64,000 nucleotides of DNA from Flavobacterium inviolabile (lineage in GTDB: Bacteria > Bacteroidota > Bacteroidia > Flavobacteriales > Flavobacteriaceae), in the NCBI RefSeq assembly GCF_013389455.1, contig NZ_CP058278.1:1550001-1614000 (forward strand). Reading direction: 5' to 3'. The position numbers and the translations under genes are program-made. How positions within the stretch are numbered: the first letter of the stretch is position 1; each line of letters begins with the position of its first letter. This document shows positions 47,501 to 57,720 of the stretch, in pieces. The notes beneath the pieces are model-generated. The model ran no database searches and was not told the DNA's origin. It saw only the letters and a program-made list of their open reading frames with translations.

Positions 47501-49951
47501 ATGCTGGATCCCAAGGACTTCACGTTGTTTGAAAATCAGAATAATTTTGACTTTAAAGGTTTTCTTTTAAAAATAGCCAGCTATTGGAAATGGTTTATCG
47601 TGAGTTTAATCATTGCTTTCACGATAGCCTATCAGGTTAATATCCGTAAGGAAAAAATCTATGGCATGGAAGCTTCCATAGTGGTAAAAGATGAAAACAA
47701 TCCTTTCTTTACGTCCAATACCAGTTTGGTTTTTAATTGGGGCGGAACTTCAGATAAGGTACAAACGGTTATCAATACGTTAAAATCAAGAACCCATAAC
47801 GAGTATGTAGTTGATAAACTCCAGTATTACATTGATTACCTTAAACAAGGGGAATACACTTTTCAGGATGTTTATGGAGAAGTCCCTTTTTATATTGCGA
47901 TTGATAAAAATAAAGGACAACTGGCAGGAATTCCGGTTCAGATTAAGTTTCTGAATGAAAAGGAATATGAGTTAATAATCCCTTTTGGGGAAACTTCGGT
48001 AACGACATTTAATTATGCGGCAAATACTACTCAAAATGTAGCCGTAGTTCCCGGTAATTTTGTGAAACGATACAAAGTTGGAGAAACGGTTCAGCTGCCA
48101 TTTTTAAATTTTAAATTATTCATCACCGATAATCCCGGGATGTATACCGGTAACGATTATTATATCCGTTTTAATAGTTTTGATGCAACTGTAGGAGGCT
48201 ATAAAGGACTAAATGTGGAAGTCGATACAAAAGCGGCGTCTATAATCCGGCTTTCTTTACAGGGAACAAACAAAAAAAGATTAGTAGATTATTTAAATGC
48301 TACCGTAGAAGTACTGAGAAAAAAACAGCTGGATAGTAAAAACCAGTTTGCTAAAAATACGATTGCCTTTATTGACAGTACTTTAATTGCCATGGAAGGA
48401 CAGTTAAAGAACTCCGAAAAGGAACTGAAGGATTTCAGAAAAGATAAGAATGTTTTTCAGCTACAGGGTGGCGGTGAAAAACTGACGGAAAAACTGACGG
48501 ACTTTGATATCGAGAAAGATGCTATAGCCAGAAAGATGAATTACTATAATTCCCTTAGTAATTATCTGGTGAGCAGTACCGATTATTCGAAATTGCCGGC
48601 TCCAACGGTTGCCGGTATTGAAGATCCCAACATAGTGATGAATGTGGCCAAGCTGATTCAGTTTTCGCGGGAGCGTTCGGAAATGGCATATTCTGTTAAA
48701 AGCCAGAAGATATTTGAAGAGTTCGATAATCAGATGGATGCTACCAAGAGAGTATTGCTGGAAAACATAAACTCGGCAAAGAATGCTATAAAGATTGACC
48801 TGGGAGTTATTAACAGAAGGATAGGAGAAGCAGAAAGCACCATCAAACAACTGCCGGAAGAACAGCAGGAATTGCTTAAAATTACCAGAAAGTACGATTT
48901 GAATGATAATATTTACAGTACTTTTCTTCAGAAAAGAAGTGAGGCAGATATTGTAAAAGCTTCCAATGTGTCCGACATCGAATTTATTGATGCGGCTAAG
49001 GATGTTGGCGGAGGCCTGCTTGGTCCTAAAACCAGTGTGAATTATATTCTGGCATTGCTGTTGGGAATATTGATTCCGCTTTTAATCGCATTTGCAATTA
49101 CCCTGCTGGATACTTCTATTCACAATACGGAAGATATTGAAAAATTAACCTCCATTCCGATAATCGGAGTTGTCGGGAAGAAGAATACCGAAACCAATAT
49201 GGCTGTTTTTGAAAGGCCAAAATCACCGCTGTCGGAATCTTTCCGTTCCATTCGTTCTTCGCTTCAGTTTTTATATAAAAAACAAAAGGTTGACGGTACC
49301 AAGACTTTAATGGTGACTTCTTCTGTTGGAGGCGAAGGAAAAACATTCTGCTCTATTAATATGGCGACTGTTTTTGCTTTAAGTGAAAAGAAAACGGTTA
49401 TTGTCGGGCTTGATTTAAGAAAACCAAGAATATTTGGAGATTTCAATATTGAAAATAATATAGGAGTGGTAAACTACCTGATCGGGCAAAAAACAATCGG
49501 GGAAATCGTTCAGCACACACATGTTCCTTATCTGGATGTGATTACTTCCGGGCCGATTCCGCCTAACCCGGCGGAGCTCATTATCAGCCAGGCGATGAAG
49601 GAAATGATCGAGGAGTTAAAAACGATATACGATTACATTATTCTGGATACTTCTCCGGTTGGATTGGTATCGGATGCTCTGGAACTGGCACAGTATTGTG
49701 ATGCTACTATTTATGTGGTCAGACAGAATATCACGAAGAAAGGTATGCTGGCCATTGTAAATGAAAAACACCGAAGAGGCGAATTGAATAATATCAGTAT
49801 CGTGCTGAACGGTTATGAAAGCAAGGCAAAATATGGTTACGGCTACGGTTATGGCTACGGCTACGGAACGTATGCCAATGGTTATGTAGAAACAGAAAAA
49901 GAAAAAACACTCTGGGAAAAAATCAAAACACAAATTTTTAAGAAGAAGTAA
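47501..49951 (+). CDS. Polysaccharide co-polymerase / BY-type tyrosine kinase (Wzc-like)
   Basis: An 816-residue inner-membrane protein that controls chain length and export by autophosphorylation cycles. A Wzz-type N-terminal domain follows a first membrane helix (about 31-50). A long coiled-coil region leads to a second helix near 508-530. The cytoplasmic kinase domain has Walker A (VTSSVGGEGKTFCSINMA), the A' motif (VIVGLDLRKPRIFGD) and Walker B (YIILDTSPVGLVSDAL). The Tyr-rich tail is a run of alternating Gly-Tyr (about 778-795), the expected phosphorylation cluster, encoded by a five-unit GGYTAY DNA repeat. Its last base overlaps the next start. Confidence 0.95.
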   Translation: MLDPKDFTLFENQNNFDFKGFLLKIASYWKWFIVSLIIAFTIAYQVNIRKEKIYGMEASIVVKDENNPFFTSNTSLVFNWGGTSDKVQTVINTLKSRTHNEYVVDKLQYYIDYLKQGEYTFQDVYGEVPFYIAIDKNKGQLAGIPVQIKFLNEKEYELIIPFGETSVTTFNYAANTTQNVAVVPGNFVKRYKVGETVQLPFLNFKLFITDNPGMYTGNDYYIRFNSFDATVGGYKGLNVEVDTKAASIIRLSLQGTNKKRLVDYLNATVEVLRKKQLDSKNQFAKNTIAFIDSTLIAMEGQLKNSEKELKDFRKDKNVFQLQGGGEKLTEKLTDFDIEKDAIARKMNYYNSLSNYLVSSTDYSKLPAPTVAGIEDPNIVMNVAKLIQFSRERSEMAYSVKSQKIFEEFDNQMDATKRVLLENINSAKNAIKIDLGVINRRIGEAESTIKQLPEEQQELLKITRKYDLNDNIYSTFLQKRSEADIVKASNVSDIEFIDAAKDVGGGLLGPKTSVNYILALLLGILIPLLIAFAITLLDTSIHNTEDIEKLTSIPIIGVVGKKNTETNMAVFERPKSPLSESFRSIRSSLQFLYKKQKVDGTKTLMVTSSVGGEGKTFCSINMATVFALSEKKTVIVGLDLRKPRIFGDFNIENNIGVVNYLIGQKTIGEIVQHTHVPYLDVITSGPIPPNPAELIISQAMKEMIEELKTIYDYIILDTSPVGLVSDALELAQYCDATIYVVRQNITKKGMLAIVNEKHRRGELNNISIVLNGYESKAKYGYGYGYGYGYGTYANGYVETEKEKTLWEKIKTQIFKKK

Positions 49952-50823
49952 TGATAACTGAAAATACTGAGAAAGATAAATGGCTGTATGAGATTACTCC
50001 TAAAGCGAAATTACTATCGTTTGATTTTACCGGGATCTGGCAATATCGTGATTTGCTGATGATGTTTGTGAAAAGGGATGTGGTTACCTATTATAAGCAA
50101 ACTATTTTAGGGCCGCTTTGGTTTTTAATCCAGCCTTTGGTTACTTCAATTATCCAGTTTATTGTCTTTTTTAAGATCGCAAAATTAGAATCGGACGGAA
50201 TACCTTATTTTTTATTTGCCTTAGCAGGAAATACACTTTGGTTTTATTTTTCGGAATGTTTTAAAACCACTTCCGATACTTTTAAGACCAATCAGAATAT
50301 TTTCGGGAAAGTATATTTTCCCAGAATAATCATGCCGCTTTCTACTACGATATCCAATTTGCTCAAATTCGGAATTCAGTTCCTGCTTTTTATTGCCGTT
50401 CTGGGCTATTATATTTTTAAAGGCTTTGCAATTGCTCCACAATGGACCATACTGTTTACACCCTTGTTGTTAATTGTAATGGCGCTGATGTCATTAGGAC
50501 TGGGGATGATCATTTCGTCGCTTACCACGAAATACCGGGATCTTACTTTTGTGGTTTCCTTCGGTGTTTCGCTATATATGTATATCACACCGGTTATCTA
50601 TCCCACTTCTCAGGTTATAAAAGAATTACCGGCAGGTTATGACTGGTTGGTATATGTTAATCCGCTCACGAGTATTTTTGAGTTTTTTAAATACTCTTTT
50701 CTGGGAAAAGGAACCTTTACTATTCTGGGATTGGCTTATTCCGCAGGAAGTACATTACTTCTTTTTCTAATCGGGTTAACCATATTCAACAGAACAGAAA
50801 AAAGCTTTATTGATACCATATAA
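49951..50823 (+). CDS. ABC-2 type polysaccharide export permease (Wzm-like), no ATPase adjacent
   Basis: A 290-residue protein with about six membrane helices. VKRDVVTYYKQTILGPLWFLIQPLVTSIIQF near the start and the central LTTKYRDLTFVVSFG block match Wzm/TagG-type permeases that export polysaccharide with an ATPase partner. The start overlaps the kinase gene stop. The next gene is a UDP-glucose dehydrogenase rather than the usual Wzt ATPase, which may be encoded elsewhere or be lost. If the ATPase is absent the gene may be non-functional. Confidence 0.88.
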   Translation: MITENTEKDKWLYEITPKAKLLSFDFTGIWQYRDLLMMFVKRDVVTYYKQTILGPLWFLIQPLVTSIIQFIVFFKIAKLESDGIPYFLFALAGNTLWFYFSECFKTTSDTFKTNQNIFGKVYFPRIIMPLSTTISNLLKFGIQFLLFIAVLGYYIFKGFAIAPQWTILFTPLLLIVMALMSLGLGMIISSLTTKYRDLTFVVSFGVSLYMYITPVIYPTSQVIKELPAGYDWLVYVNPLTSIFEFFKYSFLGKGTFTILGLAYSAGSTLLLFLIGLTIFNRTEKSFIDTI

Positions 50824-50863
50824 TTTGGAAAACCGATATCCGGAAAAATTAAACACATTCAAC

Positions 50864-50871
50864 TATATTTG
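50864..50871 (+). promoter_or_regulatory. -7 promoter element upstream of ugd
   Basis: TATATTTG in the 145-bp spacer between the ABC permease and the dehydrogenase gene, 97 bases before the start. This spacer has no remnant of an ATPase gene that I can see. Confidence 0.45.
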
Positions 50872-50968
50872 TACACTCTTATTGAAGCCCGGATTTTTGA
50901 ATCAGATAAAATGGATGGAAAGGAAAATAAGAGGATTACTATAAAAACATACTTGACAATTTTTTAAG

Positions 50969-52360
50969 ATGAATATAAAAAAAATATGCTGTATTGGTGC
51001 AGGATATGTAGGGGGACCTACGATGGCAGTTATTGCTCAAAAATGTCCTCATATCCAGGTTACTGTTGTGGATTTAAATGAAAAGAGAATTGCAGCCTGG
51101 AATGATGAGAATGTTGATAATATTCCTATTTATGAACCGGGTTTAGGCGAAATCGTAGCTTCGGCAAGAGGACGTAATCTTTTTTTCTCAACAGAAGTTG
51201 ATAAAGCAATTGATGAAGCCGATATGATTTTTATTTCGGTAAACACGCCTACAAAAACGTATGGAGTAGGGAAAGGAATGGCAGCCGATTTAAAATATAT
51301 TGAATTGTGTGCCCGCCAAATTGCAAGAGTTGCGAAGAATGATAAAATTGTTGTTGAAAAATCTACCTTGCCGGTTCGTACAGCAAGTGCTATAAAAGAA
51401 ATCTTAGACCACACCGGAAATGGCGTGCAATTCCAGATTTTATCCAATCCTGAATTTTTAGCAGAAGGTACAGCTGTTGTGGATTTATTATCTCCGGACA
51501 GAGTACTGATTGGTGGTGATACCACAGCAGAAGGGCAAAAAGCAATTCAGCAGCTGGTGGATATCTATGCTAACTGGGTTCCGGAAGAACGTATTTTGAC
51601 GACTAATGTATGGTCTTCGGAATTGTCAAAACTAACCGCTAATGCTTTTCTGGCACAACGGGTTTCCTCTATTAATGCCCTGTCGGAATTATGTGAAAAA
51701 ACCGGTGCTGATGTAAATGAAGTAGCAAGAGCAATTGGAATGGACAGCCGTATAGGGGCTAAGTTCTTAAAATCATCTGTTGGTTTTGGAGGTTCCTGCT
51801 TCCAGAAAGACATACTGAATCTGGTTTATATTGCTAAATCGTATGGATTAAATGAAGTAGCAGATTATTGGGAACAGGTTATCATCATGAATGACCATCA
51901 GAAACGCCGATTTGGTAAAAACATTATCCAGACCTTATACAACACCGTTTCCGGAAAAAAAATAGCTTTCCTGGGCTGGGCATTTAAAAAAGATACAAAT
52001 GATACCCGTGAATCTGCAGCAATATATGTGGCTGATGATTTATTAAGCGAGCGCGCAGAAATTGCGGTTTACGATCCGAAGGTATCGGAAGATCAGATTT
52101 TCTCTGATCTGGATTATCTGGAAACAAGATCGGAAGCAATGAACAGAGCCGGATTAACGGTTGACAATGATCCTTATGCTGTTTGCAATGGTGCTCATGC
52201 TATTGCGATATTAACGGAATGGGATGAATTTAACACGTATGACTGGCAGCGCATTTATGATAATATGTTAAAGCCGGCATTTATTTTTGACGGAAGAAAC
52301 CTTCTTGACAAGGAAAAATTAACCCGGATAGGATTTATATATCAGGGAATAGGTTCCTAA
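50969..52360 (+). CDS. ugd: UDP-glucose 6-dehydrogenase, eukaryote-like form
   Basis: A 463-residue NAD-dependent enzyme that oxidises UDP-glucose to UDP-glucuronate, a precursor of acidic polysaccharides. The N-terminal Rossmann fold is [20 protein letters not shown], and the catalytic Cys lies in [18 protein letters not shown] near residue 275. The segment [19 protein letters not shown] and the length match the animal/plant-like family rather than the shorter form of many bacteria. The later [21 protein letters not shown] is the C-terminal UDP-binding domain. A strong terminator follows. Confidence 0.93.
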   Translation: MNIKKICCIGAGYVGGPTMAVIAQKCPHIQVTVVDLNEKRIAAWNDENVDNIPIYEPGLGEIVASARGRNLFFSTEVDKAIDEADMIFISVNTPTKTYGVGKGMAADLKYIELCARQIARVAKNDKIVVEKSTLPVRTASAIKEILDHTGNGVQFQILSNPEFLAEGTAVVDLLSPDRVLIGGDTTAEGQKAIQQLVDIYANWVPEERILTTNVWSSELSKLTANAFLAQRVSSINALSELCEKTGADVNEVARAIGMDSRIGAKFLKSSVGFGGSCFQKDILNLVYIAKSYGLNEVADYWEQVIIMNDHQKRRFGKNIIQTLYNTVSGKKIAFLGWAFKKDTNDTRESAAIYVADDLLSERAEIAVYDPKVSEDQIFSDLDYLETRSEAMNRAGLTVDNDPYAVCNGAHAIAILTEWDEFNTYDWQRIYDNMLKPAFIFDGRNLLDKEKLTRIGFIYQGIGS

Positions 52361-52380
52361 AAATACTATAGCGCCTATTA

Positions 52381-52417
52381 AAAAAGCCTTTCTTTTAACT
52401 AAAAGAAAGGCTTTTTT
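52381..52417 (+). terminator. Terminator after ugd
   Basis: A 16-bp perfect stem (52381-52396 with 52401-52416), 4-base loop, and six T at the end. Confidence 0.9.
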
Positions 52418-52503
52418 GATGTTATGATATTGGTGTATTTTATTGATATATAGAAAAGTAGTATAAAAATTTTAAGAAATTGGTTTTGTTAAAAAATAAC
52501 GAG

Positions 52504-52511
52504 TACTTTTG
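52504..52511 (+). promoter_or_regulatory. -7 promoter element of the wHTH regulator gene
   Basis: TACTTTTG lies 18 bases before ATG 52530. It overlaps the TTG at 52509 that extends the frame, which argues for the ATG as start. Confidence 0.5.
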
Positions 52512-52529
52512 TTGCTCACAATTGCTGTT

Positions 52530-53039
52530 ATGTTAGAATCATTAATTACTTCGAAAACCCGGTTAAGATTGCTTGTTAAGTTTTTTATTAACGCAGCAAA
52601 TCAGGGACATTTACGCGGTTTGGCCGAAGAATTCAGTGAATCGACCAATGCGATACGAAAAGAACTGAATAACCTTTCTGAGGCCGGTTATCTGGAAAAG
52701 GAAGCGATCCGGAATACTATTTCTTACAGGGCCAACATCAAACACCCGCTGTTTTTATTACTGCAAAGCGTGGTGCGGAAGACCATCGGACTGGATACCA
52801 TCGTGGCTACAATTCTGGAACGGATGGGAGAAGTTCAAAAAGTTTATCTGGTAGGCGATTATGCCGAAGGAAGGGATTCCGGAACGATAGAAGTAGTTAT
52901 TGTGGGGGAAGTGCTGAATGAGGAATATGTTGAGCAATTGGCATTTAAGATAGAAGGAGAAATAAAGCGAAAAGTGAAATTTATACTTTCCAAAGATTAT
53001 AGGGAAGAAGGGTTGTTGCTGTTTGGAAACGAATTGTAA
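52530..53039 (+). CDS. Winged-helix transcriptional regulator of the polysaccharide locus
   Basis: A 169-residue protein starting at ATG 52530 (MLESLITSKTRLRLLVKFF). Residues about 5-75 form a winged helix-turn-helix: NAANQGHLRGLAEEFSESTNAIRKELNNL (recognition helix) and SEAGYLEKEAIRNTISYRANIKHP. The C-terminal half, YLVGDYAEGRDSGTIEVVIVGEV, resembles a minimal nucleotidyltransferase-like fold with weakened catalytic residues, so it is probably a sensor or dimerisation domain. It has its own promoter and precedes the epimerase and dehydrogenase genes, so it likely controls the locus. Target sites are unknown. Confidence 0.72.
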   Translation: MLESLITSKTRLRLLVKFFINAANQGHLRGLAEEFSESTNAIRKELNNLSEAGYLEKEAIRNTISYRANIKHPLFLLLQSVVRKTIGLDTIVATILERMGEVQKVYLVGDYAEGRDSGTIEVVIVGEVLNEEYVEQLAFKIEGEIKRKVKFILSKDYREEGLLLFGNEL

Positions 53040-53122
53040 ATTTTGTTTTCAGGGCAGGCAATTGTTTGGGTAAAATTGCGTTAAGTAGAACTGAATTAAT
53101 AGGAATTAAACGAATAAAAATA

Positions 53123-54091
53123 ATGGATAGAATACTAATTACTGGCGGGGCTGGATTTATAGGCTCAAATTTGGTAGAGTACTTTTTAGGTAAAAACTAC
53201 CATGTTACCTGCCTGGATAATTTTGCAACAGGTCATCGCCATAATATTGCACCTTTTCTGGAAAATCCTGATTTTAATTTAATTGAAGGTGATATCAGGG
53301 ATTTGGCGACCTGTCATAAAGCTGTAGAAAATGTGGATTTTGTACTGCATCAGGCAGCATTAGGCTCGGTGCCGCGTTCTATTAATGATCCTGTTACCAG
53401 TAATGCAGTAAATGTATCCGGATTTTTAAATATGTTGGTTGCTTCAAGAGATGCAGGTGTAAAGCGATTTGTTTATGCAGCGAGCTCTTCTACTTACGGG
53501 GATTCGGAAGCTTTGCCAAAAGTGGAAGATAAGATCGGGAAACCATTATCTCCTTATGCCATTACAAAATATGTAAACGAGCTTTATGCAGATATTTTCA
53601 GCAAAACGTATGGTCTGGAAACGATAGGATTACGCTATTTTAATGTGTTCGGAAGAAGACAGGATCCAAATGGTGCCTATGCAGCTGTGATTCCAAAATT
53701 TGTAATGCAGTTTATGCAGCATGAAAGCCCTGTTGTAAATGGTGACGGAGAATATTCCCGTGACTTTACCTATATCGATAATGTGATTCAGATGAATGAG
53801 CTGGCAATGACCACAAAATCACCGGAAGCCATTAATACGGTATACAATACGGCTTATGGTGACAGAACGACTTTAAAGCAGCTGATTCAGTATCTGAAAG
53901 AATTTTTATCGGAGTACGACCCGGAAATAGCCAATGTTGAGGTGGTATACGGACCGAACAGAGCTGGGGATATTCCGCATTCTCTGGCCAGTATTGAAAA
54001 AGCAAAAACAAAATTAGATTATAATCCGAAATTTTCAATCAGAGAAGGGCTTAAGGAAGCGGTTTCTTGGTATTGGAGTAATTTAAAATAA
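53123..54091 (+). CDS. UDP-N-acetylglucosamine 4-epimerase (WbpP/TviC-like SDR)
   Basis: A 322-residue short-chain dehydrogenase-type epimerase that converts UDP-GlcNAc to UDP-GalNAc. The start is placed at ATG 53123, since [23 protein letters not shown] is the conserved NAD-binding start and the preceding 19 codons have no family counterpart. Key parts are the ASSSTYGD segment, [12 protein letters not shown] (catalytic Tyr-xxx-Lys) and [13 protein letters not shown] near residue 210. With the next gene it makes a UDP-GalNAc acid, as in Pseudomonas O6 or Vi antigen pathways. Confidence 0.9.
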   Translation: MDRILITGGAGFIGSNLVEYFLGKNYHVTCLDNFATGHRHNIAPFLENPDFNLIEGDIRDLATCHKAVENVDFVLHQAALGSVPRSINDPVTSNAVNVSGFLNMLVASRDAGVKRFVYAASSSTYGDSEALPKVEDKIGKPLSPYAITKYVNELYADIFSKTYGLETIGLRYFNVFGRRQDPNGAYAAVIPKFVMQFMQHESPVVNGDGEYSRDFTYIDNVIQMNELAMTTKSPEAINTVYNTAYGDRTTLKQLIQYLKEFLSEYDPEIANVEVVYGPNRAGDIPHSLASIEKAKTKLDYNPKFSIREGLKEAVSWYWSNLK

Positions 54092-54107
54092 TAAAATATC
54101 AGTTATA

Positions 54108-55385
54108 ATGGATAATAAAATTGCAGTTATAGGTTTAGGTTATGTAGGCTTGCCATTGGCAAGATTATTTGCAACAAAGTATGCAGTTGTTGGTTTTGAT
54201 ATTAATAAGGCACGAATCGCTGAATTAAATTCGGGGCAGGACAGTACGCTTGAAGTGGATAGTGAAACACTTAAAGGAGTATTGGTAGCCAAAAATCACA
54301 ACTCAAAAGGGTTGTATTGTTCTTCGGATTTAGAAGATATTAAAGATTGTAATTACTTTATTGTTACAGTGCCTACGCCTGTTGATAAACACAACAGACC
54401 GGATCTTACTCCTTTGTATAAAGCCAGTGAAACGGTGGGTAAAGTGCTGAAAAAAGGAGATATTGTTATCTATGAGTCAACCGTATATCCCGGAGTAACG
54501 GAAGAAGAATGCGTACCGGTACTGGAAAAAGTGTCCGGACTGAAATTCAATGTGGATTTTTTTGCAGGCTATTCGCCGGAGCGTATTAACCCGGGAGATA
54601 AGGAGCATACAGTAGAGAAAATCTTAAAGATAACCTCAGGATCTACTTTGGAAATCGGACAAAAGGTCGATGAACTATATAAAAATGTAATTATTGCCGG
54701 AACGCATCTGGCACCTACTATAAAGGTTGCAGAAGCAGCGAAAGTAATTGAAAACTCACAGCGTGATATCAACATTGCTTTTGTAAACGAACTGGCAAAG
54801 ATTTTTAATATTCTGGAGATCGATACCCAGGCAGTTTTGACAGCAGCCGGAACAAAATGGAACTTTTTACCTTTCCGACCAGGATTGGTTGGCGGACATT
54901 GTATTGGTGTAGATCCTTATTATTTAGCGCAAAAAGCACAGGAAAAAGGATACCACCCGGAAATTATCCTTGCCGGTCGCCGTTTGAACGACAGTATGGG
55001 CGAATATGTAGCCTCACAGGTGGTAAAACTGATGATTAAAAAAGGAATACAGGTAAACGGAGCCAAACTGTTAATGATGGGTATTACGTTCAAGGAAAAC
55101 TGTCCTGATGTACGTAATACTAAGATTGTTGATGTTATAGCAGCTTTAGCCGATTATGGTATTGAAGTGAGTATATATGATCCTTGGGCGAATCCGGCTG
55201 AGGTGAAGCACGAATATGGATTGGTTACCAGCAATGAATTACCATCGCAGCAATTTGATGCAGTCGTTTTAGGAGTAGCGCATAAGGAATTCTTAAATTC
55301 TAATCTGAATACTTTGCTAAAGGAAAACAGCCTGTTGTATGATGTGAAAGGAGTTCTGGAAGGTGAAGTGGATGGGAAGTTATAA
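54108..55385 (+). CDS. Nucleotide-sugar 6-dehydrogenase (WbpO/TviB-like)
   Basis: A 425-residue UDP-sugar dehydrogenase that oxidises a UDP-N-acetylhexosamine to its uronic acid. N-terminal [20 protein letters not shown] (Rossmann fold), [34 protein letters not shown], and the active Cys in [20 protein letters not shown] near residue 260 are all present. [21 protein letters not shown] marks the third domain. Distinct from ugd at 50969, so the locus encodes two different acid sugars. It follows the 4-epimerase by 16 bp, suggesting it uses UDP-GalNAc. Confidence 0.9.
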   Translation: MDNKIAVIGLGYVGLPLARLFATKYAVVGFDINKARIAELNSGQDSTLEVDSETLKGVLVAKNHNSKGLYCSSDLEDIKDCNYFIVTVPTPVDKHNRPDLTPLYKASETVGKVLKKGDIVIYESTVYPGVTEEECVPVLEKVSGLKFNVDFFAGYSPERINPGDKEHTVEKILKITSGSTLEIGQKVDELYKNVIIAGTHLAPTIKVAEAAKVIENSQRDINIAFVNELAKIFNILEIDTQAVLTAAGTKWNFLPFRPGLVGGHCIGVDPYYLAQKAQEKGYHPEIILAGRRLNDSMGEYVASQVVKLMIKKGIQVNGAKLLMMGITFKENCPDVRNTKIVDVIAALADYGIEVSIYDPWANPAEVKHEYGLVTSNELPSQQFDAVVLGVAHKEFLNSNLNTLLKENSLLYDVKGVLEGEVDGKL

Positions 55386-55415
55386 TTTTGTTAAACCTAA
55401 TAGTTAAACAAATAT

Positions 55416-56006
55416 ATGATTACGACAAAAAGAGAATACAATTACTATCTAGAGCAGGATAGATTGGCTTCAAGTATCAATGGGAAAGGATTTTTGTATC
55501 AAATCAAGGCTTTTTTATTTCCCAATTATATTTGGAAGTTTATAAAACTTATGCGCAAATATGAATATCTTAAAAATTCCAATCAAGGACTGTTTGGAAA
55601 GATACAACTCATTTTTGTCAGGATAGCTTATAGGAGAATATCCCTTAAGTTAGGGTTTTCTATTCCGATAAATGTATTTGGACCAGGTTTGTCAATTCCA
55701 CATTATGGAACTATAGTTGTCAATCCGGCGACAAAGGTTGGGAAAAACTGTCGTTTACATGTTGGGGTCAATATTGGAGCAAGTTCGGGAAGTTCAAAAG
55801 CTCCTGAAATTGGCGACAATGTATATATAGGACCAGGGGTCATAATGTATGGGGATATAACCATAGTAAACAATATAACCATAGGGGCTAATTCAACCGT
55901 AAATAAGAGTTTTACTGAAGAAGGGGTTGTTATAGCAGGTTCCCCGGCTAAAATTGTTAATACTCAGTTTCCAGTATGGTGGAAAAATAATCGATTGTCC
56001 TTATAA
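55416..56006 (+). CDS. Serine acetyltransferase-like hexapeptide-repeat protein
   Basis: A 196-residue protein. The C-terminal half has left-handed beta-helix repeats (GPGLSIPHYGTIVVNPATKVGKNCRLHVGVNIG, APEIGDNVYIGPGVIMYGDITIVNNITIGANSTV), as in the SAT/LbH family, with the conserved His. The N-terminal half lacks the full serine acetyltransferase helical domain. It probably O-acetylates a polysaccharide sugar rather than making cysteine, since it lies in a glycan locus. From here the DNA becomes AT-richer. Confidence 0.8.
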   Translation: MITTKREYNYYLEQDRLASSINGKGFLYQIKAFLFPNYIWKFIKLMRKYEYLKNSNQGLFGKIQLIFVRIAYRRISLKLGFSIPINVFGPGLSIPHYGTIVVNPATKVGKNCRLHVGVNIGASSGSSKAPEIGDNVYIGPGVIMYGDITIVNNITIGANSTVNKSFTEEGVVIAGSPAKIVNTQFPVWWKNNRLSL

Positions 56007-56223
56007 AACAGCATTAGTTTTATTAATGAAGTTATATGGAGTCAGCTTCATAATAATTTAAATTTAAAAAGAAGAATGAAATTTATAAAGCATATTGAGT
56101 AATAACGAAGATCAAACTCTGTTTTTTGATTGTAATTTGTAAATAAAAGCGATGTTTTATCTTTTATTTAATAGGGATTATAAGTAGAGTTGTTGATGTA
56201 GAATTGTAATTAAAATTTATTAA
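56007..56223. other. AT-rich spacer upstream of the flippase gene
   Basis: About 217 bases without a recognisable gene or clear terminator. It begins the visibly AT-rich part of the locus. No match to TAnnTTTG with a good -33 was seen. Confidence 0.4.
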
Positions 56224-57720
56224 ATGTCAAATCGTATTAATGTTAAAACAAGTAATACTGAACAGGTTTTTTGGGTTGCATTAGGTAGTTTAAGTACCCT
56301 GGGGCTTTCTATTGTAAGTGCAGCAATTCTGTCAAGATATCTGGATAAAGCAGAATATGGGACTTATAAACAAATACTATATGTTTATACTACTTTATTA
56401 ATTGTTTTTTCTGCAGGTTTACCAAGAGTATATGCTTATTTTTTACCTAGATATAACTTAAATGAAGGCAAGGCAATTGTATGGAAGATAAGTAAGGTGT
56501 TGTTTCTGGCAGGAGTGTTGTTTTCGGTTTTTTTATTTTTATTTTCAGGTTGCATTGCGGATCTTTTAAAAAATGAAAGATTGGAGTATGGATTGAAGGT
56601 GTTTTCGCCAATGCCAATGTTATTATTACCAACATTAGGTATTGAAGGTATCTTTTCGACCTATAAAAAAACTTTATTTTTAGCAATTTATAATACTCTT
56701 TCAAGATTATTGATGCTGGTTTTTATAGTTGTTCCTGTTATCTTGATTAATGCGAATTATATTATCGCAATTTATGGATGGTTAATAGCTTCATTGATAA
56801 TATTTGTGATGACTTATTTTTTTAAAGGAATACCGTTCAAAGGGGTGGAATCGAAGGAAGCTAAATTGGAGCTTAAAGAGATTCTCGCATATAGTTTGCC
56901 TCTCGTTTTCGCAAGTTTTTGGGGTATAGCTATTAAAGCAGCTGATGAATTTTATATCAGTCGTTTTTTTGGAGCAAATGTATTCGCCGAATTTTCGAAT
57001 GGTTTTATCGAATTGCCTCTCGTATCTATGATAACTACAAGTACTTCAGTAGTTTTAATGCCTGTTTTTTCAAGGGTTATACATGAAAATAAGGGCGTTG
57101 AAGAATTAGTAGTTACATGGAAAAGCGTGTTAAACAAATCTGCAATGATTATCTATCCGATAGTTGTTTTTTTTATGTTTTTTTCTACGCAGGTAATGGT
57201 TATAATGTACTCTGATGTTTATTTTGAGTCCGGAAAATATTTCAGAATTAATATGATACTTAATTTTTTTAATATAATAATTTTCTTTCCATTAATGTTA
57301 TCATTAGGAGCGACTAAATTTTATTCCGGATTACATGCCTTTATTGCAATTTTAGCTTGGATTGGCGGATACTTAATCATGATCATTTTTAATAACCCAA
57401 TTTCACTCGCAATTTTTTCGGTATCATTATCAATATTAAAAGTGATGATTGCTTTAGTATATGTGAGTAAAAGATTAGAGATCAAAGTATATGAACTATT
57501 TCCTGTTTTTCAGATGCTCAAAATAATACTGCATACATGTCTTGTTATGTTTACAGTGACTTTTTTTCTTAAGATTGTTGTCATTGAGAATAGTTTAATG
57601 CATCTTATTGTGGCAGGACTATTGTATGCGATATTAGTTTTAATGACAGGGCGTTTTTTGAAATTGAATTATTTAGAATTTTTATATCCATTAATAAATA
57701 AAATTAAAAAAAATGGTTAA
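56224..57720 (+). CDS. Polysaccharide flippase (Wzx/MATE-like)
   Basis: A 498-residue protein with about 12 to 14 membrane helices. The start SNTEQVFWVALGSLSTLGLSIVSAAILSRYLDKAEYGTYKQI is typical of O-antigen/capsule flippases, which move lipid-linked repeat units across the inner membrane. The pairing with a polymerase gene at 59253 points to a Wzx/Wzy-type pathway. The DNA is AT-rich and Ile/Phe-rich, unlike the housekeeping genes, as often seen in horizontally acquired glycan loci. Confidence 0.88.
   Translation: MSNRINVKTSNTEQVFWVALGSLSTLGLSIVSAAILSRYLDKAEYGTYKQILYVYTTLLIVFSAGLPRVYAYFLPRYNLNEGKAIVWKISKVLFLAGVLFSVFLFLFSGCIADLLKNERLEYGLKVFSPMPMLLLPTLGIEGIFSTYKKTLFLAIYNTLSRLLMLVFIVVPVILINANYIIAIYGWLIASLIIFVMTYFFKGIPFKGVESKEAKLELKEILAYSLPLVFASFWGIAIKAADEFYISRFFGANVFAEFSNGFIELPLVSMITTSTSVVLMPVFSRVIHENKGVEELVVTWKSVLNKSAMIIYPIVVFFMFFSTQVMVIMYSDVYFESGKYFRINMILNFFNIIIFFPLMLSLGATKFYSGLHAFIAILAWIGGYLIMIIFNNPISLAIFSVSLSILKVMIALVYVSKRLEIKVYELFPVFQMLKIILHTCLVMFTVTFFLKIVVIENSLMHLIVAGLLYAILVLMTGRFLKLNYLEFLYPLINKIKKNG

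Noticed and set aside
50824..50968. Remnant of a wzt ATPase gene in the spacer after the permease
   Set aside because: No Walker motif or ABC signature was found in any frame; the spacer holds a promoter-like TATATTTG.
53066..53122. Upstream extension of the 4-epimerase frame
   Set aside because: The 19 extra residues precede the invariant Rossmann start [14 protein letters not shown] and look like non-coding leader.
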